The notes: generated from the letters alone by a model not told the origin. A DNA stretch of 64,000 bases from Psychrosphaera haliotis (GCF_009728465.1 NZ_WOCD01000003.1:496001-560000); one strand, 5' to 3'. Counted from the first letter of the stretch, positions 1 through 9,738 are shown. Translations and numbers: made by a program.

Positions 1-311
1 GCGAGCATTGTTGCTCCTATTACTTTTGATACACTGGCTAACCTAAAAATACTTTCTTCATTCGTTTTTAAATTTTTGTCAGTGTCAGTATATCCCGTGG
101 CGACAGATGCAACAGTTATCCCTTGATGAACCACCGCAACAGAGTATCCCGGTACTTTTGTAATTTCACGTAAGCTGTTTAACAGCGTCTTTATTTCTTG
201 CTCAAATTCACTTCGCTCATAGCTACTGTTTGTTTTTGAAATTAAGTTGTCAGCCAATAACTGCATCGGCCATAAACACGCTATTAATAGTATTAGTTTT
301 TTTATTTTCAT
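1..311 (-). CDS. Serine hydrolase, beta-lactamase (class C/PBP-like) family, N-terminal part
   Basis: Partial gene running off the left edge, read on the reverse strand from an ATG at 311 with a good AAAGGAG ribosome site a few bases upstream. The first ~20 residues (MKIKKLILLIACLWPMQLLA) form a signal peptide, so the product is exported. About residues 85-99 read FRLASVSKVIGATML, which contains the SxxK motif (SVSK) typical of the PF00144 beta-lactamase/D-aminopeptidase/esterase family. Only about 103 codons are visible, so the YxN and HxG motifs cannot be checked and the substrate is unknown. It lies 80 bp downstream of the membrane regulator gene on the same strand and may be co-transcribed with it. 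Confidence 0.75.
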   Translation of the reverse strand, partial: MKIKKLILLIACLWPMQLLADNLISKTNSSYERSEFEQEIKTLLNSLREITKVPGYSVAVVHQGITVASVATGYTDTDKNLKTNEESIFRLASVSKVIGATML

Positions 312-390
312 TTTCTGCTCCTTTTAACTGAGTGAAGCACAAATGTGTAAAAGGCCTTAGTAAATAAAGGTTAAGAACAGTTATGAAAGG

Positions 391-1293
391 TTATTTTTCG
401 TTAGCTAACGCTTTTAAATAAGGCCATATACGATGTTTTGGATTTTCTTTATGTTGTTTAGTTAAGTTTAACTTTCCTGACGAAAGTAGTTTCGTAATTC
501 CATTTATTTGCGAATTTAAAAGTGACTCTGCAATAAAATCAGGCGTTAATTCAAAGCTATCTTTTCTCAAAACTGTGGCTGTTTTGGGTTCAACTATGCT
601 TAAGGTCACAAAGTATTTTTCATTCTTTTTTAAAACTTCAAAATAACTTATTAATGCAAGTCTGTTTCTTCTAGCTTGAACAGGAACTAAAACGTCTTGC
701 TGCTTTTCAGAAAAAACGAGGTTAATATTGTTTTCTTTCATCTCCGTCAACAACTTGTCATTCCAATTGGAATAAACAGTTAAAGCTGGGTTTATCAATT
801 TATGGGGTTTAATATTAGTCCAAAGGGCGATTCGATCATTAATATATAGTTCGTTAGAAGAAGGCCTAAAAATATAGATAGAAGCAATTATTGCTAACAT
901 TAAAAGACTAATCGTTAAAGTTGTTGTTTTGTACTGTATGAGGGGAGAATAAAAAGTACGCTTTGTAGACGTAACCTCAGGTTCAGGCTTTGCACTAACA
1001 TCATCAATAATGAGTCTATAACCTTCCCCCCTTACTGATTGCACTATTATTCCTTCAATTCCAGACTCCATTATTGCCTTTCTTAATACAAACACTCGTT
1101 GTTTTATTGTTTCCGAGCTAACTGTGCTATTTCCCCAAACAGTTGAAGAGATTTGGTTAGCAGATAATATTTCTCCATTTGATTCGCCTAAAGCTCTTAG
1201 CAACTTAAAACTCAAACGGTTTAATGACATGACTCTACCTTTGAACACAATAGAGTTACTATTTTCATCAAAATTCAATAGTTCAACTTTCAT
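391..1293 (-). CDS. ToxR/CadC-like membrane-anchored winged-helix regulator
   Basis: Encodes an OmpR-type winged-helix DNA-binding domain at the N terminus (about residues 5-100, with LSFKLLRALGE, the recognition-helix region SSETIKQRVFVLRKAI and the wing VQSVRGEGYRLI). A single membrane segment follows (about 125-145, TLTISLLMLAIIASIYIF), then a C-terminal domain of about 150 residues expected in the periplasm. This is the one-component ToxR/CadC layout, where a periplasmic signal controls a cytoplasmic DNA-binding head. No receiver domain is present. I prefer the ATG at 1293: the longer frame begins with a TTG at 1362 that has no ribosome site and adds a non-conserved leader; an ATG at 1302 is also possible. 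The target is unknown; the adjacent serine hydrolase is a candidate. Confidence 0.8.
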   Translation of the reverse strand: MKVELLNFDENSNSIVFKGRVMSLNRLSFKLLRALGESNGEILSANQISSTVWGNSTVSSETIKQRVFVLRKAIMESGIEGIIVQSVRGEGYRLIIDDVSAKPEPEVTSTKRTFYSPLIQYKTTTLTISLLMLAIIASIYIFRPSSNELYINDRIALWTNIKPHKLINPALTVYSNWNDKLLTEMKENNINLVFSEKQQDVLVPVQARRNRLALISYFEVLKKNEKYFVTLSIVEPKTATVLRKDSFELTPDFIAESLLNSQINGITKLLSSGKLNLTKQHKENPKHRIWPYLKALANEK

Positions 1294-1593
1294 ACTTACC
1301 ATTGCCTTTCTTGTTTTTAATATGATTCTATCGTAGCAATTTTCATGTCTTTTGGGATTCAATTATTAAACTTTAAAAGTAATAGGTTCAGCATCAATAT
1401 TTTTCGAGGCTAACCTTTGAGCTGAGTTTGACAAAAGCTTTTTAGAACTGTGACATAAGAATTTAAAGTTGAAGTGAAGCACGGGTTAATACTTCACGAG
1501 CTTGGTGTTTGTAGGGCTCGAATACTAAAATTTGTTCGTGTTTAATTGAATACTTGTGTGAATTCAAAGATAACTAAAAATTAACGTTAGTTA

Positions 1594-2328
1594 TTAATTT
1601 AGTCCCCAATTATTTAAAATCGATTGAAACTGGCCATTCTCTTTAATTACTCTAAGAGCTTGTTCTAAGGCCTTAGCTTTAGAAGCGCTAAGCGATAAGT
1701 TTCCGGCTAAGTGTAATTCATTAGGAAAGTCAGTTAACTCAATCACCCTTTCAACGTCATTCACATCAAGGTTTAGATCACTCAACTCTGTATTTAAAGA
1801 AAGGGTATTAGTTAACACAAACTCAATCCTGTTAGTAAATAACATATGCCATAAGCGCTGATAATTAACACTTAGTGACATATTACCATCTTCCTTAAAG
1901 CCTGCATTACGAAGATATGATTCACTGTAGTAACTACGAATAGTGCCAACAACATGGTTTTTAGCTTGCTCTAAGTTAGCTACGTTTTGATTACTGCCCT
2001 TCAAAGAGACTAAAAAAGCATCGTTATGATACATTTTACCTAGCCACAAAAACTCATTTTCTCTGCTTGGGCTCTTAAGTAACGAAAACATTAGGACATT
2101 TGGATTGGTTTTAAGTAAATGATGTGCACGAGCAAAAGGGTATAGCTCAATAGAATAGTCAATGTCGGCTTCTTTGGCTAAGGCCTTGATTATGTCAACC
2201 AAGGCACCTTTAACCTCGCCCGATTTATCTTTAAAGTGGTATGGAGGAAGATCCTCAGCGACAAACTGCAACGGCTCAGCTTGGGACATAAAAGAAAGAA
2301 CCGAAATTAATACGAAAATAAATTTCAA
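1594..2328 (-). CDS. Periplasmic substrate-binding protein, SBP_bac_3-like
   Basis: A 244-residue exported protein with a short signal peptide (MKFIFVLISVLSFMSQAEP). The body resembles family 3 extracellular solute-binding proteins: LQFVAEDLPPYHFKDKSGEV near the mature N terminus, GALVDIIKALAKEADIDY for the first helix, and a C-terminal IKENGQFQSILNNWGLN. Proteins of this type bind amino acids or other small polar molecules in the periplasm. No permease or ATPase gene is adjacent, so it is an orphan binding protein and could serve a sensor rather than an ABC transporter. It lies 230-300 bp upstream of the ToxR-like regulator on the same strand. Ligand unknown. Confidence 0.75.
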   Translation of the reverse strand: MKFIFVLISVLSFMSQAEPLQFVAEDLPPYHFKDKSGEVKGALVDIIKALAKEADIDYSIELYPFARAHHLLKTNPNVLMFSLLKSPSRENEFLWLGKMYHNDAFLVSLKGSNQNVANLEQAKNHVVGTIRSYYSESYLRNAGFKEDGNMSLSVNYQRLWHMLFTNRIEFVLTNTLSLNTELSDLNLDVNDVERVIELTDFPNELHLAGNLSLSASKAKALEQALRVIKENGQFQSILNNWGLN

Positions 2329-2590
2329 TTTAATACCTCTACAGCTAAAAATTCATGCGCTGTTTTAAATTGGAGTGTTCCAAATATGACGGAATCAGTT
2401 TTGGTGTCAATCAGTTTTAGTTTAAAACTATTCTCCCTGCACATTTTCAACATTCTGAATTCTGGATAGACGGAGGATAAAGACTTATACTTCCTTTCTA
2501 ATAATTAGAATTATTTCTTCTATATTTAGCAGTTTACATGTCCGTCACAGAATATAGAATGTTCGACAGTTAATTTAGGAACAACACAAA

Positions 2591-3151
2591 ATGATTAAAA
2601 ACTCCGATACAAGCTTTGGCATCGTAAACATTGCCATTCACTGGATTACCGCACTACTGGTGTTTGGGTTATTTGGTGTTGGTTTATGGATGGTTGACCT
2701 AAGCTACTATAGTGAGTGGTATCGCACAGCTCCTGATTTACATAAGTCTTTTGGCCTCACCCTTCTTGCCCTTACTCTTTTTAGAATTATTTGGAAGCTA
2801 ATTAATCCGTCACCTAAAGCTTTATCTAGCAATAAACTAGAAACAATGGCGGGGAAATTGGCTCACTTTGCAATATACGCTTTGCTGTTAACTATAATGG
2901 TTAGCGGATATTTGATCTCAACAGCGGACGGCCGCGGGATTGAATGGTTTTGGTTATTCGAAGTAGCGAGCTTAGGTGAATTTGTACCTAACCAAGAAGA
3001 CATTGCTGGTGATATCCATGAATGGGCTGCCTACATTTTAATTGGACTTGTTGTTGTGCATATTATCGCAGCTCTAAAACATCATTTTGTTGATAAAGAT
3101 AAAACGCTTGTTCGTATGGTAAAAGTGCAGAAAGAAGAACATCAAGACTAA
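2591..3151 (+). CDS. Cytochrome b561 family protein (YceJ-like)
   Basis: A 186-residue integral membrane protein with four predicted helices (about residues 12-30, 48-66, 90-110 and 145-163). It has the histidines expected to bind two b-type haems: IAIHWITALLV in helix 1, PDLHKSFGL before helix 2, KLAHFAIYALL in helix 3 and GDIHEWAAYILIGLVVVHI in helix 4. Members move electrons between quinol and periplasmic acceptors. It sits 119 bp upstream of a YceI gene on the same strand, the same pairing as yceJ-yceI in Escherichia coli, which suggests joint function at the inner membrane/periplasm. Confidence 0.88.
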   Translation: MIKNSDTSFGIVNIAIHWITALLVFGLFGVGLWMVDLSYYSEWYRTAPDLHKSFGLTLLALTLFRIIWKLINPSPKALSSNKLETMAGKLAHFAIYALLLTIMVSGYLISTADGRGIEWFWLFEVASLGEFVPNQEDIAGDIHEWAAYILIGLVVVHIIAALKHHFVDKDKTLVRMVKVQKEEHQD

Positions 3152-3270
3152 AGTTTCAGCTTTGTAGTAACATTTGAGTTTGAACGTTATTACAAAAAGA
3201 ATTAAAAAACTCAAAACCGTTGTTTATAAATTTTATACAAAAATAATTAAATCTAATAAAAGGACAAAAC

Positions 3271-3837
3271 ATGAAAAAGTTAATGATTACATTGGCCGCT
3301 ATTGTTGCACTAGGCGCGAGTCACATTGCACAAGCTGCTGATTATAAAGTTGATATCAAAGGTGCTCACGCATTTATTAACTTCAAAGCAAATCACCTTG
3401 GTTACAGCTGGTTAACAGGTCGCTTCAATAAGTTTGACGGCAATTTTAGCTACGATGCTAAAAACCCTGAAGCAAGCAAAATTGTAATTGATATTGACCC
3501 TGCTAGTGTAGACAGTAACCATGCTGAGCGTGATAAGCACCTTCGCAGCGCAGACTTCTTAGCGGTTGATAAGTTTCCAAAATCAAAGTTTGTAAGTACA
3601 AAGATTACAGACTTAGGTGACAATAAACTAAAAGTTGAAGGCGACTTCACTTTGCACGGTGTTACAAAACCAATCGTAATTGATGCTGTAAAAATTGGTG
3701 AAGGTAAAGATCCTTGGAACGGTTACAGAGCTGGTTTTGCTGGTACTACAACAATCAACGTTGCTGATTACGACTTTAAAAGTGCTTGGGTTGGCGAAGT
3801 ACAACTTGAGTTGCTAATTGAAGGCATCAAGCAATAA
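3271..3837 (+). CDS. YceI family periplasmic lipid-binding-like protein
   Basis: A 188-residue exported protein. The signal peptide ends around AQAA (residues 20-23) and the mature part starts DYKVDIKGAHAFINFKANH. The YceI lipocalin-like beta-barrel is recognisable from LGYSWLTGRFNKFDG, ERDKHLRSADFLAVDKFPK and GDFTLHGVTKPIV, and the length is standard for the family (about 190). Structurally known members bind polyisoprenoid chains in the periplasm; the in vivo role is unsettled. It has an AAAGGAC-like ribosome site at 3259-3265 and is followed by a strong hairpin terminator. The neighbouring cytochrome b561 gene is its usual partner. Confidence 0.93.
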   Translation: MKKLMITLAAIVALGASHIAQAADYKVDIKGAHAFINFKANHLGYSWLTGRFNKFDGNFSYDAKNPEASKIVIDIDPASVDSNHAERDKHLRSADFLAVDKFPKSKFVSTKITDLGDNKLKVEGDFTLHGVTKPIVIDAVKIGEGKDPWNGYRAGFAGTTTINVADYDFKSAWVGEVQLELLIEGIKQ

Positions 3838-3875
3838 GCATTTTTTAAGGCAGCTTTAAAACTGCTCTAAAAACC

Positions 3876-3906
3876 AAAAGGCCACTGTAAATTGTGGCCT
3901 TTTTTG
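3876..3906. terminator. Bidirectional rho-independent terminator
   Basis: AAAAGGCCAC and GTGGCCTTTT pair around a short loop, with a T-run on one side and an A-run on the other. It lies between the yceI-like gene (+) and the TonB receptor gene (-), which converge, so it can serve both. Confidence 0.85.
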
Positions 3907-3921
3907 TATCTCCAACATTCC

Positions 3922-6072
3922 CTAAAATATAATCTGAATGCCTATCGACGGTATTGGTGTTTCAGGAAACTGATATTCTTTTTCTTTTTCAGAGTAATCA
4001 GCATTATATTCGTAACCCTCTACACTTTTTTGGCCATAAAGATTAAGCACCTCAAAGTATATATTGGTTTCTTTATTCCATAACGTTGTTTGATAATCCA
4101 AACGAATGTCTAATCGATGAAAGTACTCTAAACGATCAGAGTTAAAAGCCGCTTCTACGGGATCGTAAAAAATCGGTTCTTGCTCAACATCTGGATTTCC
4201 AGATTGGTCTAAAGGATAAACCGGATCTGCACTTATAATAGGAGTGTATAAACTGCCGCTTTGAAGTCTCCATCGGCCACCTATTTGCCAACGCTCATTA
4301 ATCTCATAGTTACTGACTAAGTTCACAATCCAAGGTAAATCATATTGATATCTAAATTCTTCGCCAGTCAGGTTATTGACTCGTTCCGTTTTACTGTAAG
4401 CAACACTCAGCCAGCCATACCAATCATTACTAATTGCTTTGTTTATTAAAAACTCAACGCCATAGGCATCACCCACGCCTTCGTTTAAATAATTAGCGCC
4501 TTCTGAATTAGATGGACTTGAGGTTAAATCATTAACTTGTAATAGCGGATTACTGACCACTAAGTCGTCCATGTCTTTGTAATAGGTTTCTAAACGCCAT
4601 GCATAATCTGACTCACCAACGTACTCAATACCTAGAACATAATGGTTTGATTGACTAAGCTTTAAATCCGGAGCCCCAAACTTACTGGATAAATACTTAT
4701 ACTGTCTAAACCATTGATGGTGCTGGCCCGCCGCAACTTTGAGTCTATATTCATCCGTTACTTGCCAACGAAGGGTAACTCTTGGCTCAACAAAGGTTTC
4801 TTCGGTGTAGTCATTATAAGAATAAACGGCACCAACCCGTGCTGACCAGTCTGCATTTAAGTCCCAATCATAGTCGGCAAACAGATTGTAAAAATTAATA
4901 TCTATTTCATCACTTTCGAACTCGGTATCGGCGTAATAACTTGGCGGGCAAACCTCAAACTCATTGTTACATGGTTGTTGCTTGCCAGTAACCGCATAAT
5001 CTACAGTTTGACTTCGCAGCTCAACACCCGAGCTTATTACACCATTGCCCCAGTCTTGATTATTTTTGACTTTGAACATGTAGTCGGTTGTTTTAGCGTC
5101 TAAATCTAAAAGCTGACCAATTACAATATCACCGCTTCGTTCAAGTCTGTTTGCAATGACTTTTGTTTCGCCCCAGTTACTGTAGTTTGTCCATATTATG
5201 CTTTGATTATGATAATACTGATCAACGCCTATACCGCCTTGTAAATCCGGATTTTGTAAAACTTCATCGGAATCGTCATCAAATAGTAAAGCAACTTCAT
5301 CATTTGAACCTGTGGCTTGAACCGTCAGTTTATTGTCGGGGTCTATGTAATTAACGTACTTAAACTGGTAATCATTATTAATAGGCGCTTGGTCAAACTG
5401 AAACTGCTCTTCATCGTCTAAAATTTCTTCAATGTATAAATGAACTAGGCTTTGCCTCATGGCAAAATAAAAGGCTGAGTTTTCATTAATCTTAGATTCA
5501 AATAAAACCCCTGTTCGAAGGAAGCTAAAGTCGACAATGGCGGTAGGATCTACAATCTCAGGATCTTTAAGTCGGGTGTCTATAACGCCACCAATGGCAT
5601 CATTAAACTCTGCTTCCCAAGCTCCTGTTTTTAATTCAAAACTTCTAATTAAATTAGGATGAAAGGTACTAAAACTGTCTATGTGGAATACGTTACCTAC
5701 GGGCACATCGTCCGATTGATAATACATGTCTTCTGGGGAACTGCCTCTTACCGCCGGAGCAAAACCTCTAGCTAAAACGATACCTGGTAGACTTTCTATG
5801 GCTCTAATGGGATCATTGCCCGCGCCTGGTACTTTTAGGATTTTATCTGAACTGAGTTCTAGCCCTGAATCCTTAGAGCCTACAACTCTAATCTTTTCTA
5901 TTTTGTTGTCTGTGTTATCCGTGTTATCCGTAGACGCACTTTTTGGAGTTACGTTAACCGACTGATCCGGTTTTTTCTTTTCATTTGCTTCTTCTTTTGC
6001 GTAATCATTTGCCAGAGCAGAAGAAGAAAGTAATGTTAAACCTATAGTCGACAACAAAGAGAGCGTTTTCAA
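3922..6072 (-). CDS. TonB-dependent outer-membrane receptor
   Basis: A 716-residue protein with a signal peptide (cleavage near SSSALA, residues 16-21) and a low-complexity linker rich in Lys/Asp/Asn/Thr (about 25-58). A plug domain follows (about 60-190, with IRVVGSKDSGLE, GNDPIRAIESLPGIVLARGF and AFNDAIGGVIDTRLKD-like plug strands). The C-terminal part is a beta-barrel ending in the aromatic residue Phe (SIGIQIIF), as outer-membrane barrels do. It is expected to import a ligand using TonB-ExbBD energy. There is no N-terminal signalling domain or carboxypeptidase-like domain. No ExbBD, siderophore or polysaccharide genes are adjacent and I see no Fur box upstream, so the substrate is open. 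Confidence 0.88.
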   Translation of the reverse strand: MKTLSLLSTIGLTLLSSSALANDYAKEEANEKKKPDQSVNVTPKSASTDNTDNTDNKIEKIRVVGSKDSGLELSSDKILKVPGAGNDPIRAIESLPGIVLARGFAPAVRGSSPEDMYYQSDDVPVGNVFHIDSFSTFHPNLIRSFELKTGAWEAEFNDAIGGVIDTRLKDPEIVDPTAIVDFSFLRTGVLFESKINENSAFYFAMRQSLVHLYIEEILDDEEQFQFDQAPINNDYQFKYVNYIDPDNKLTVQATGSNDEVALLFDDDSDEVLQNPDLQGGIGVDQYYHNQSIIWTNYSNWGETKVIANRLERSGDIVIGQLLDLDAKTTDYMFKVKNNQDWGNGVISSGVELRSQTVDYAVTGKQQPCNNEFEVCPPSYYADTEFESDEIDINFYNLFADYDWDLNADWSARVGAVYSYNDYTEETFVEPRVTLRWQVTDEYRLKVAAGQHHQWFRQYKYLSSKFGAPDLKLSQSNHYVLGIEYVGESDYAWRLETYYKDMDDLVVSNPLLQVNDLTSSPSNSEGANYLNEGVGDAYGVEFLINKAISNDWYGWLSVAYSKTERVNNLTGEEFRYQYDLPWIVNLVSNYEINERWQIGGRWRLQSGSLYTPIISADPVYPLDQSGNPDVEQEPIFYDPVEAAFNSDRLEYFHRLDIRLDYQTTLWNKETNIYFEVLNLYGQKSVEGYEYNADYSEKEKEYQFPETPIPSIGIQIIF

Positions 6073-6168
6073 TTAGATATCCTTTCAAAATAAGAGCTAA
6101 ACCAATTTCAGTACGTTGTTACTTTCTTTATAGTTTATTTAATTGTGTTTGTTTATTAATTTTAAACT

Positions 6169-6456
6169 TTATTTGTCAGTTGAAGAGAATAAATCTGGGG
6201 TTGGCTCATTAACTTGGTTGTCATTTGTTGAATTGATGCCGGATTCAAGCTGTTGAATTTCGATTTTTTTTGCTAACCAACGACGCTTTCTCATTTGGCA
6301 CAGCTTAATAACATGACGTTTATGCTCGTCATCTAACTTCATCCAGCCGAATCGCTCTTCTCTACTTCTAAAACAACCATAACAATAGCCATTGGGTCCG
6401 TTTTGACAGGTTCCAATGCAGGGGCTGGGTATTTGAAATAACTCTAACTGTGGCAT
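6169..6456 (-). CDS. DUF1289 family protein
   Basis: A 95-residue protein with the DUF1289 cysteine pattern near its N terminus: SPCIGTCQNGPNGYCYGCFR, four cysteines that could bind a metal. A conserved RSREERFGWMKLDDEHKR segment follows. The C-terminal ~30 residues are polar and variable. Members are small soluble proteins of unknown function, often near metabolic genes. It lies upstream of the TonB receptor gene on the same strand with a gap of ~95 bp and may or may not be co-transcribed. Confidence 0.85.
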   Translation of the reverse strand: MPQLELFQIPSPCIGTCQNGPNGYCYGCFRSREERFGWMKLDDEHKRHVIKLCQMRKRRWLAKKIEIQQLESGINSTNDNQVNEPTPDLFSSTDK

Positions 6457-6497
6457 AACAGGAGTTTATGTGAGGGGGAATTTTTATGCAACTAATA

Positions 6498-6527
6498 CAA
6501 AAAAGCTCCACATATGCGGAGCTCTTT
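6498..6527 (-). terminator. Terminator downstream of fadR
   Basis: AGCTCC (6504-6509) pairs with GGAGCT (6518-6523) around CACATATGC-like loop bases. Read on the reverse strand, the stem is followed by a run of T. It sits just after the fadR stop at 6543. Confidence 0.7.
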
Positions 6528-6542
6528 TAGCGATAATATTGA

Positions 6543-7256
6543 TTATTCAATCAAATCTGTTGGGAATGCATCTCGCATTTCTGCCCAAATTTTACCTGAA
6601 TCAATACCGTACTTTCGGATCATGTAAATTGATTCGTCGTGCTTTTCGCTTGTCGCGAATTTTTCTAGGTCAGCGTAATAATTACGAGCCAACTGACGAG
6701 CTTCATCATTTGAGAAGTAATGCCCTGCAATCTTTTCCCAGAAACCTTTAAAGCCATTCAGAACTAAGACATAAATTGCATTACCTGAGGCATGCGCTAA
6801 TTCATGGTTTAAACGGTAGTCGAAATCCGCAAACTGTTGAGGATCGTCAGACACCTCCAAAGCTTCTTGAGCTAGTTCAATAACTCGTTGAGGGTTGTTT
6901 TTAATCGCACCTCTAATATAAATAGCACTTAAGTTTGTTCTAGCTGATAACAATTGATCAATTAGGTTTACTGCACCATCAATATCTAGTTTGGCTAATG
7001 TGGAAAGTATATTAACGCCACACGTGTCCCAGTAGTTATTAACTTGCGTAGGTTTACCGTGTTGAATAGTTAACCAACCATCTCTTGCTAAACGCTGAAG
7101 TACTTCACGAAGTGTTGTGCGGGTTACGCCAATAAGCTCTGAAAGCTCGCGTTCCGCTGGTAAAATTGAACCTGGAGGGAAGCGATCATTCCAAATAGAG
7201 TCTACAATGTATTCTTCGGCAAACCCAGCTGGGCTCTGCGCCTTTATTATTTTCAT
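6543..7256 (-). CDS. fadR: Fatty acid metabolism regulator FadR
   Basis: A 237-residue GntR-family regulator, the usual FadR length. The N-terminal winged helix spans about residues 10-75 ([57 protein letters not shown]). The rest is the acyl-CoA-binding FadR_C helical domain. FadR represses beta-oxidation genes and activates unsaturated fatty-acid synthesis; long-chain acyl-CoA releases it from DNA. A near-consensus FadR box in this window lies in front of fadI (36464-36480), which supports the assignment. It is divergent from nhaB, the arrangement seen in many Gammaproteobacteria. Confidence 0.96.
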   Translation of the reverse strand: MKIIKAQSPAGFAEEYIVDSIWNDRFPPGSILPAERELSELIGVTRTTLREVLQRLARDGWLTIQHGKPTQVNNYWDTCGVNILSTLAKLDIDGAVNLIDQLLSARTNLSAIYIRGAIKNNPQRVIELAQEALEVSDDPQQFADFDYRLNHELAHASGNAIYVLVLNGFKGFWEKIAGHYFSNDEARQLARNYYADLEKFATSEKHDESIYMIRKYGIDSGKIWAEMRDAFPTDLIE

Positions 7257-7269
7257 GTAAATTTATCAT

Positions 7270-7302
7270 ATCTGGTAACTTAAAAAACTGATTGTACCAG
7301 AT
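7270..7302. promoter_or_regulatory. Inverted repeat with FadR-like half-sites between fadR and nhaB
   Basis: ATCTGGTA (7270-7277) and TACCAGAT (7295-7302) are perfect inverted repeats separated by 17 bases. They begin 13 bases upstream of the fadR start. Each arm carries the CTGGT/ACCAG core of a FadR half-site, but the spacing is not that of one compact FadR box. Autoregulation of fadR, or control by another regulator, is inference. Confidence 0.4.
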
Positions 7303-7460
7303 GCTTTAAATTGCACAACAAATCAATTTTTAGTGCTGAAAACTAACATTTTCGTATAAAAAGCACTAAATTAATTATCAATTCAATTTCATTTTTAGTA
7401 CATTGAAGAAATAACTAAAACAAAAACTTACGATATATCAGAAAGAAGGCTAGTTAAAGT

Positions 7461-9044
7461 ATGCAGCAAAGTTCTCTGAGCGCTTTTTATCAAAACTTTT
7501 TAGGAAACTCTCCTGAATGGTACAAACTTGCAATAATTGCATGTTTAATAATCAATCCAATTATATTCATGGTCGACCCTTATGTAGCGGGCTGGGCATT
7601 AGTATTGGAATTCATTTTCACCTTGGCAATGGCATTAAAATGTTATCCTCTACAACCTGGCGGTCTTTTAGTTATTGAGGCTGTCGCAATAGGAATGACA
7701 AGCCCCGGACACATTGAACAAGAAATTTCAGCTAACCTAAGCGTTTTATTGCTACTTATATTCATGGTTGCTGGTATTTACTTCATGAAAGACTTACTTA
7801 TGTATTCTTTCACAAAGATGTTGTTAAAAGTCCGATCCAAAATAGCCTTATCGCTCTGTTTTACTTTCGCAGCCGCGTTCTTATCGGCCTTCCTTGATGC
7901 CCTAACCGTTGTCGCAGTAATCATCACTGTTGTGACCGGCTTTTACATGATTTACCACAAAGTCGCATCAGGTAAGCAATTTCACCACATTGAACACGAT
8001 CACACCTCAGACGATCACTTAGATAACCTTAAACGCACAGACTTAGAAGAGTTTCGTGCGTTCATGAGAAACATCATGATGCACGCCGGTGTTGGTACTG
8101 CACTAGGTGGTGTTTGTACTATGGTTGGAGAGCCACAAAACCTAGTAATTGCAGAACGAGCGGGTTGGCAGTTTGTTGAATTCGCTATCCGTATGTCACC
8201 AATCACTATTCCAGCGTTAATCGCAGGCTTAATGACGACTTACGTTGTAGAGAAATTCAAACTATTTAGTTATGGCGCTGAGTTGCCAGAGCCTGTGCGC
8301 TTAATTCTTATGGATTATGATGCAGACAGTGACGCAAAAATGACGAAAAAAGACAAAGTGAAAATCGCCTCACAAATAGTTATCGCGATTTGGTTAATCA
8401 TTGGTTTAGCGCTTCACTTAGCAACCGTTGGTCTTATTGGACTATCAATCATTATCCTGGCAACGTCAGTAACAGGTATAACTGATGAGCACCAAATAGG
8501 TAAAGCGTTTGAAGAAGCCCTACCATTCACCGCCTTGCTTTGTGTATTCTTTGCAGTTGTAGCAGTAATTATCGACCAAGGGTTATTCGCTCCTGTCATC
8601 CAATGGGTATTAACCTTTGAGGGTAAGACCAAGATGGTGATGTTCTTTATTGCGAACGGCCTCTTGTCCATGGTGAGTGATAACGTGTTTGTTGGAACGG
8701 TTTACATTAATGAAGTTGCTGCGGCACTTAAAAAAGGCATTATTACTCGCGACGAGTTTGACATGTTAGCCGTTGCTATTAATACCGGTACTAACCTTCC
8801 ATCGGTTGCAACACCAAACGGACAAGCCGCATTCCTATTCCTTCTTACATCTGCATTAGCACCATTAATCAGATTATCATACGGTAAAATGGTTTATATG
8901 GCGTTGCCATACACTGTAGTGCTTTCTATTGTAGGCATCTTGGCAACCTATTATGGGTTGTTTGAAGCGACAGATTGGCTATATCAAAATGGCTATATTC
9001 AGCATCACACCGGATTAGGAGAGGCTAGCTCTGCCGGCCACTAA
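7461..9044 (+). CDS. nhaB: Na+/H+ antiporter NhaB
   Basis: A 527-residue polytopic membrane protein that matches NhaB throughout: [19 protein letters not shown] at the N terminus, [19 protein letters not shown] in the middle, [20 protein letters not shown], and [13 protein letters not shown] and [20 protein letters not shown] near the C terminus. It exports Na+ in exchange for H+ and helps with sodium and pH homeostasis, as expected in a marine bacterium. The ribosome site AGAAGG lies about 11 bases before the ATG. It is followed after only 3 bases by dsbB, so the two are an operon. Confidence 0.97.
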   Translation: MQQSSLSAFYQNFLGNSPEWYKLAIIACLIINPIIFMVDPYVAGWALVLEFIFTLAMALKCYPLQPGGLLVIEAVAIGMTSPGHIEQEISANLSVLLLLIFMVAGIYFMKDLLMYSFTKMLLKVRSKIALSLCFTFAAAFLSAFLDALTVVAVIITVVTGFYMIYHKVASGKQFHHIEHDHTSDDHLDNLKRTDLEEFRAFMRNIMMHAGVGTALGGVCTMVGEPQNLVIAERAGWQFVEFAIRMSPITIPALIAGLMTTYVVEKFKLFSYGAELPEPVRLILMDYDADSDAKMTKKDKVKIASQIVIAIWLIIGLALHLATVGLIGLSIIILATSVTGITDEHQIGKAFEEALPFTALLCVFFAVVAVIIDQGLFAPVIQWVLTFEGKTKMVMFFIANGLLSMVSDNVFVGTVYINEVAAALKKGIITRDEFDMLAVAINTGTNLPSVATPNGQAAFLFLLTSALAPLIRLSYGKMVYMALPYTVVLSIVGILATYYGLFEATDWLYQNGYIQHHTGLGEASSAGH

Positions 9045-9047
9045 TCA

Positions 9048-9578
9048 ATGAATGTAGTAAATGTAATATCTTCTTGGCCAGCCTCGCGCTGGCCTTGGGC
9101 TTTTTTAGCCCTAACAGCATTTACGTTTGAATCTATTGCACTGTATTTCCAATACGGACTTGGACTTGAACCATGCATTATGTGTGTTTACCAACGAGTT
9201 GCAGTGTTTGGGCTATTTTTAGCCTGCTTACCTGCATTAATTCGTCCTGACTTGGCGTTAATGAGACTAACCAGTTTTATTGGCTGGATAGTTTCAGCTT
9301 TTTGGGGGCTGTCAATTGCATACGAACATGTGCAAATGCAAAATCCTGATAATTTCATGTTGCTCATGTCATGTGATATCTATCCAAACTTCCCTAGCTG
9401 GCTGCAACTTCACCAATGGTTACCTGGAATTTTTGAGCCTAGAGGAACATGTGGAGATATTGATTGGATGTTTTTGTCTTTATCAATGCCACAATGGATG
9501 GTCATTATATTTGGTGGCTACTCATTAGCGGCACTTTTTGTCCTTGCGGCAAGAGTTGTCAAAAAAAAGTCAATCTAA
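9048..9578 (+). CDS. dsbB: Disulfide bond formation protein DsbB
   Basis: A 176-residue membrane protein with four predicted helices. It has the two periplasmic cysteine pairs of DsbB: C43-x-x-C46 in LEPCIMCVYQR, and C109 with C135 in MLLMSCDIYP and EPRGTCGDID. DsbB reoxidises DsbA and passes electrons to quinone. It starts 3 bases after the nhaB stop, so it is translated from the nhaB transcript. nhaB-dsbB linkage is common in Alteromonadales and Vibrionales. Confidence 0.96.
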   Translation: MNVVNVISSWPASRWPWAFLALTAFTFESIALYFQYGLGLEPCIMCVYQRVAVFGLFLACLPALIRPDLALMRLTSFIGWIVSAFWGLSIAYEHVQMQNPDNFMLLMSCDIYPNFPSWLQLHQWLPGIFEPRGTCGDIDWMFLSLSMPQWMVIIFGGYSLAALFVLAARVVKKKSI

Positions 9579-9604
9579 AGCCCAGCACACCAAATCTTTC
9601 TATT

Positions 9605-9639
9605 AAGCTGTAGAGTACATATTTAAAGCTCTGCAGCTT
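9605..9639 (+). terminator. Hairpin after dsbB, possible terminator
   Basis: AAGCTGTAGAG and CTCTGCAGCTT form an 11-bp stem with one G-U-type pair around a 13-base loop. There is no strong T-run after the stem, so it may be a rho-dependent end or an mRNA-stabilising hairpin. Confidence 0.4.
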
Positions 9640-9738
9640 ATCTTTACCACTTCAAACACCTACGACAATACAAAACAAAACTGGCCCAAAACCTGCTTAG
9701 TAAATCGTTCATAATAATAATAAAGGGTTTAATCAATT

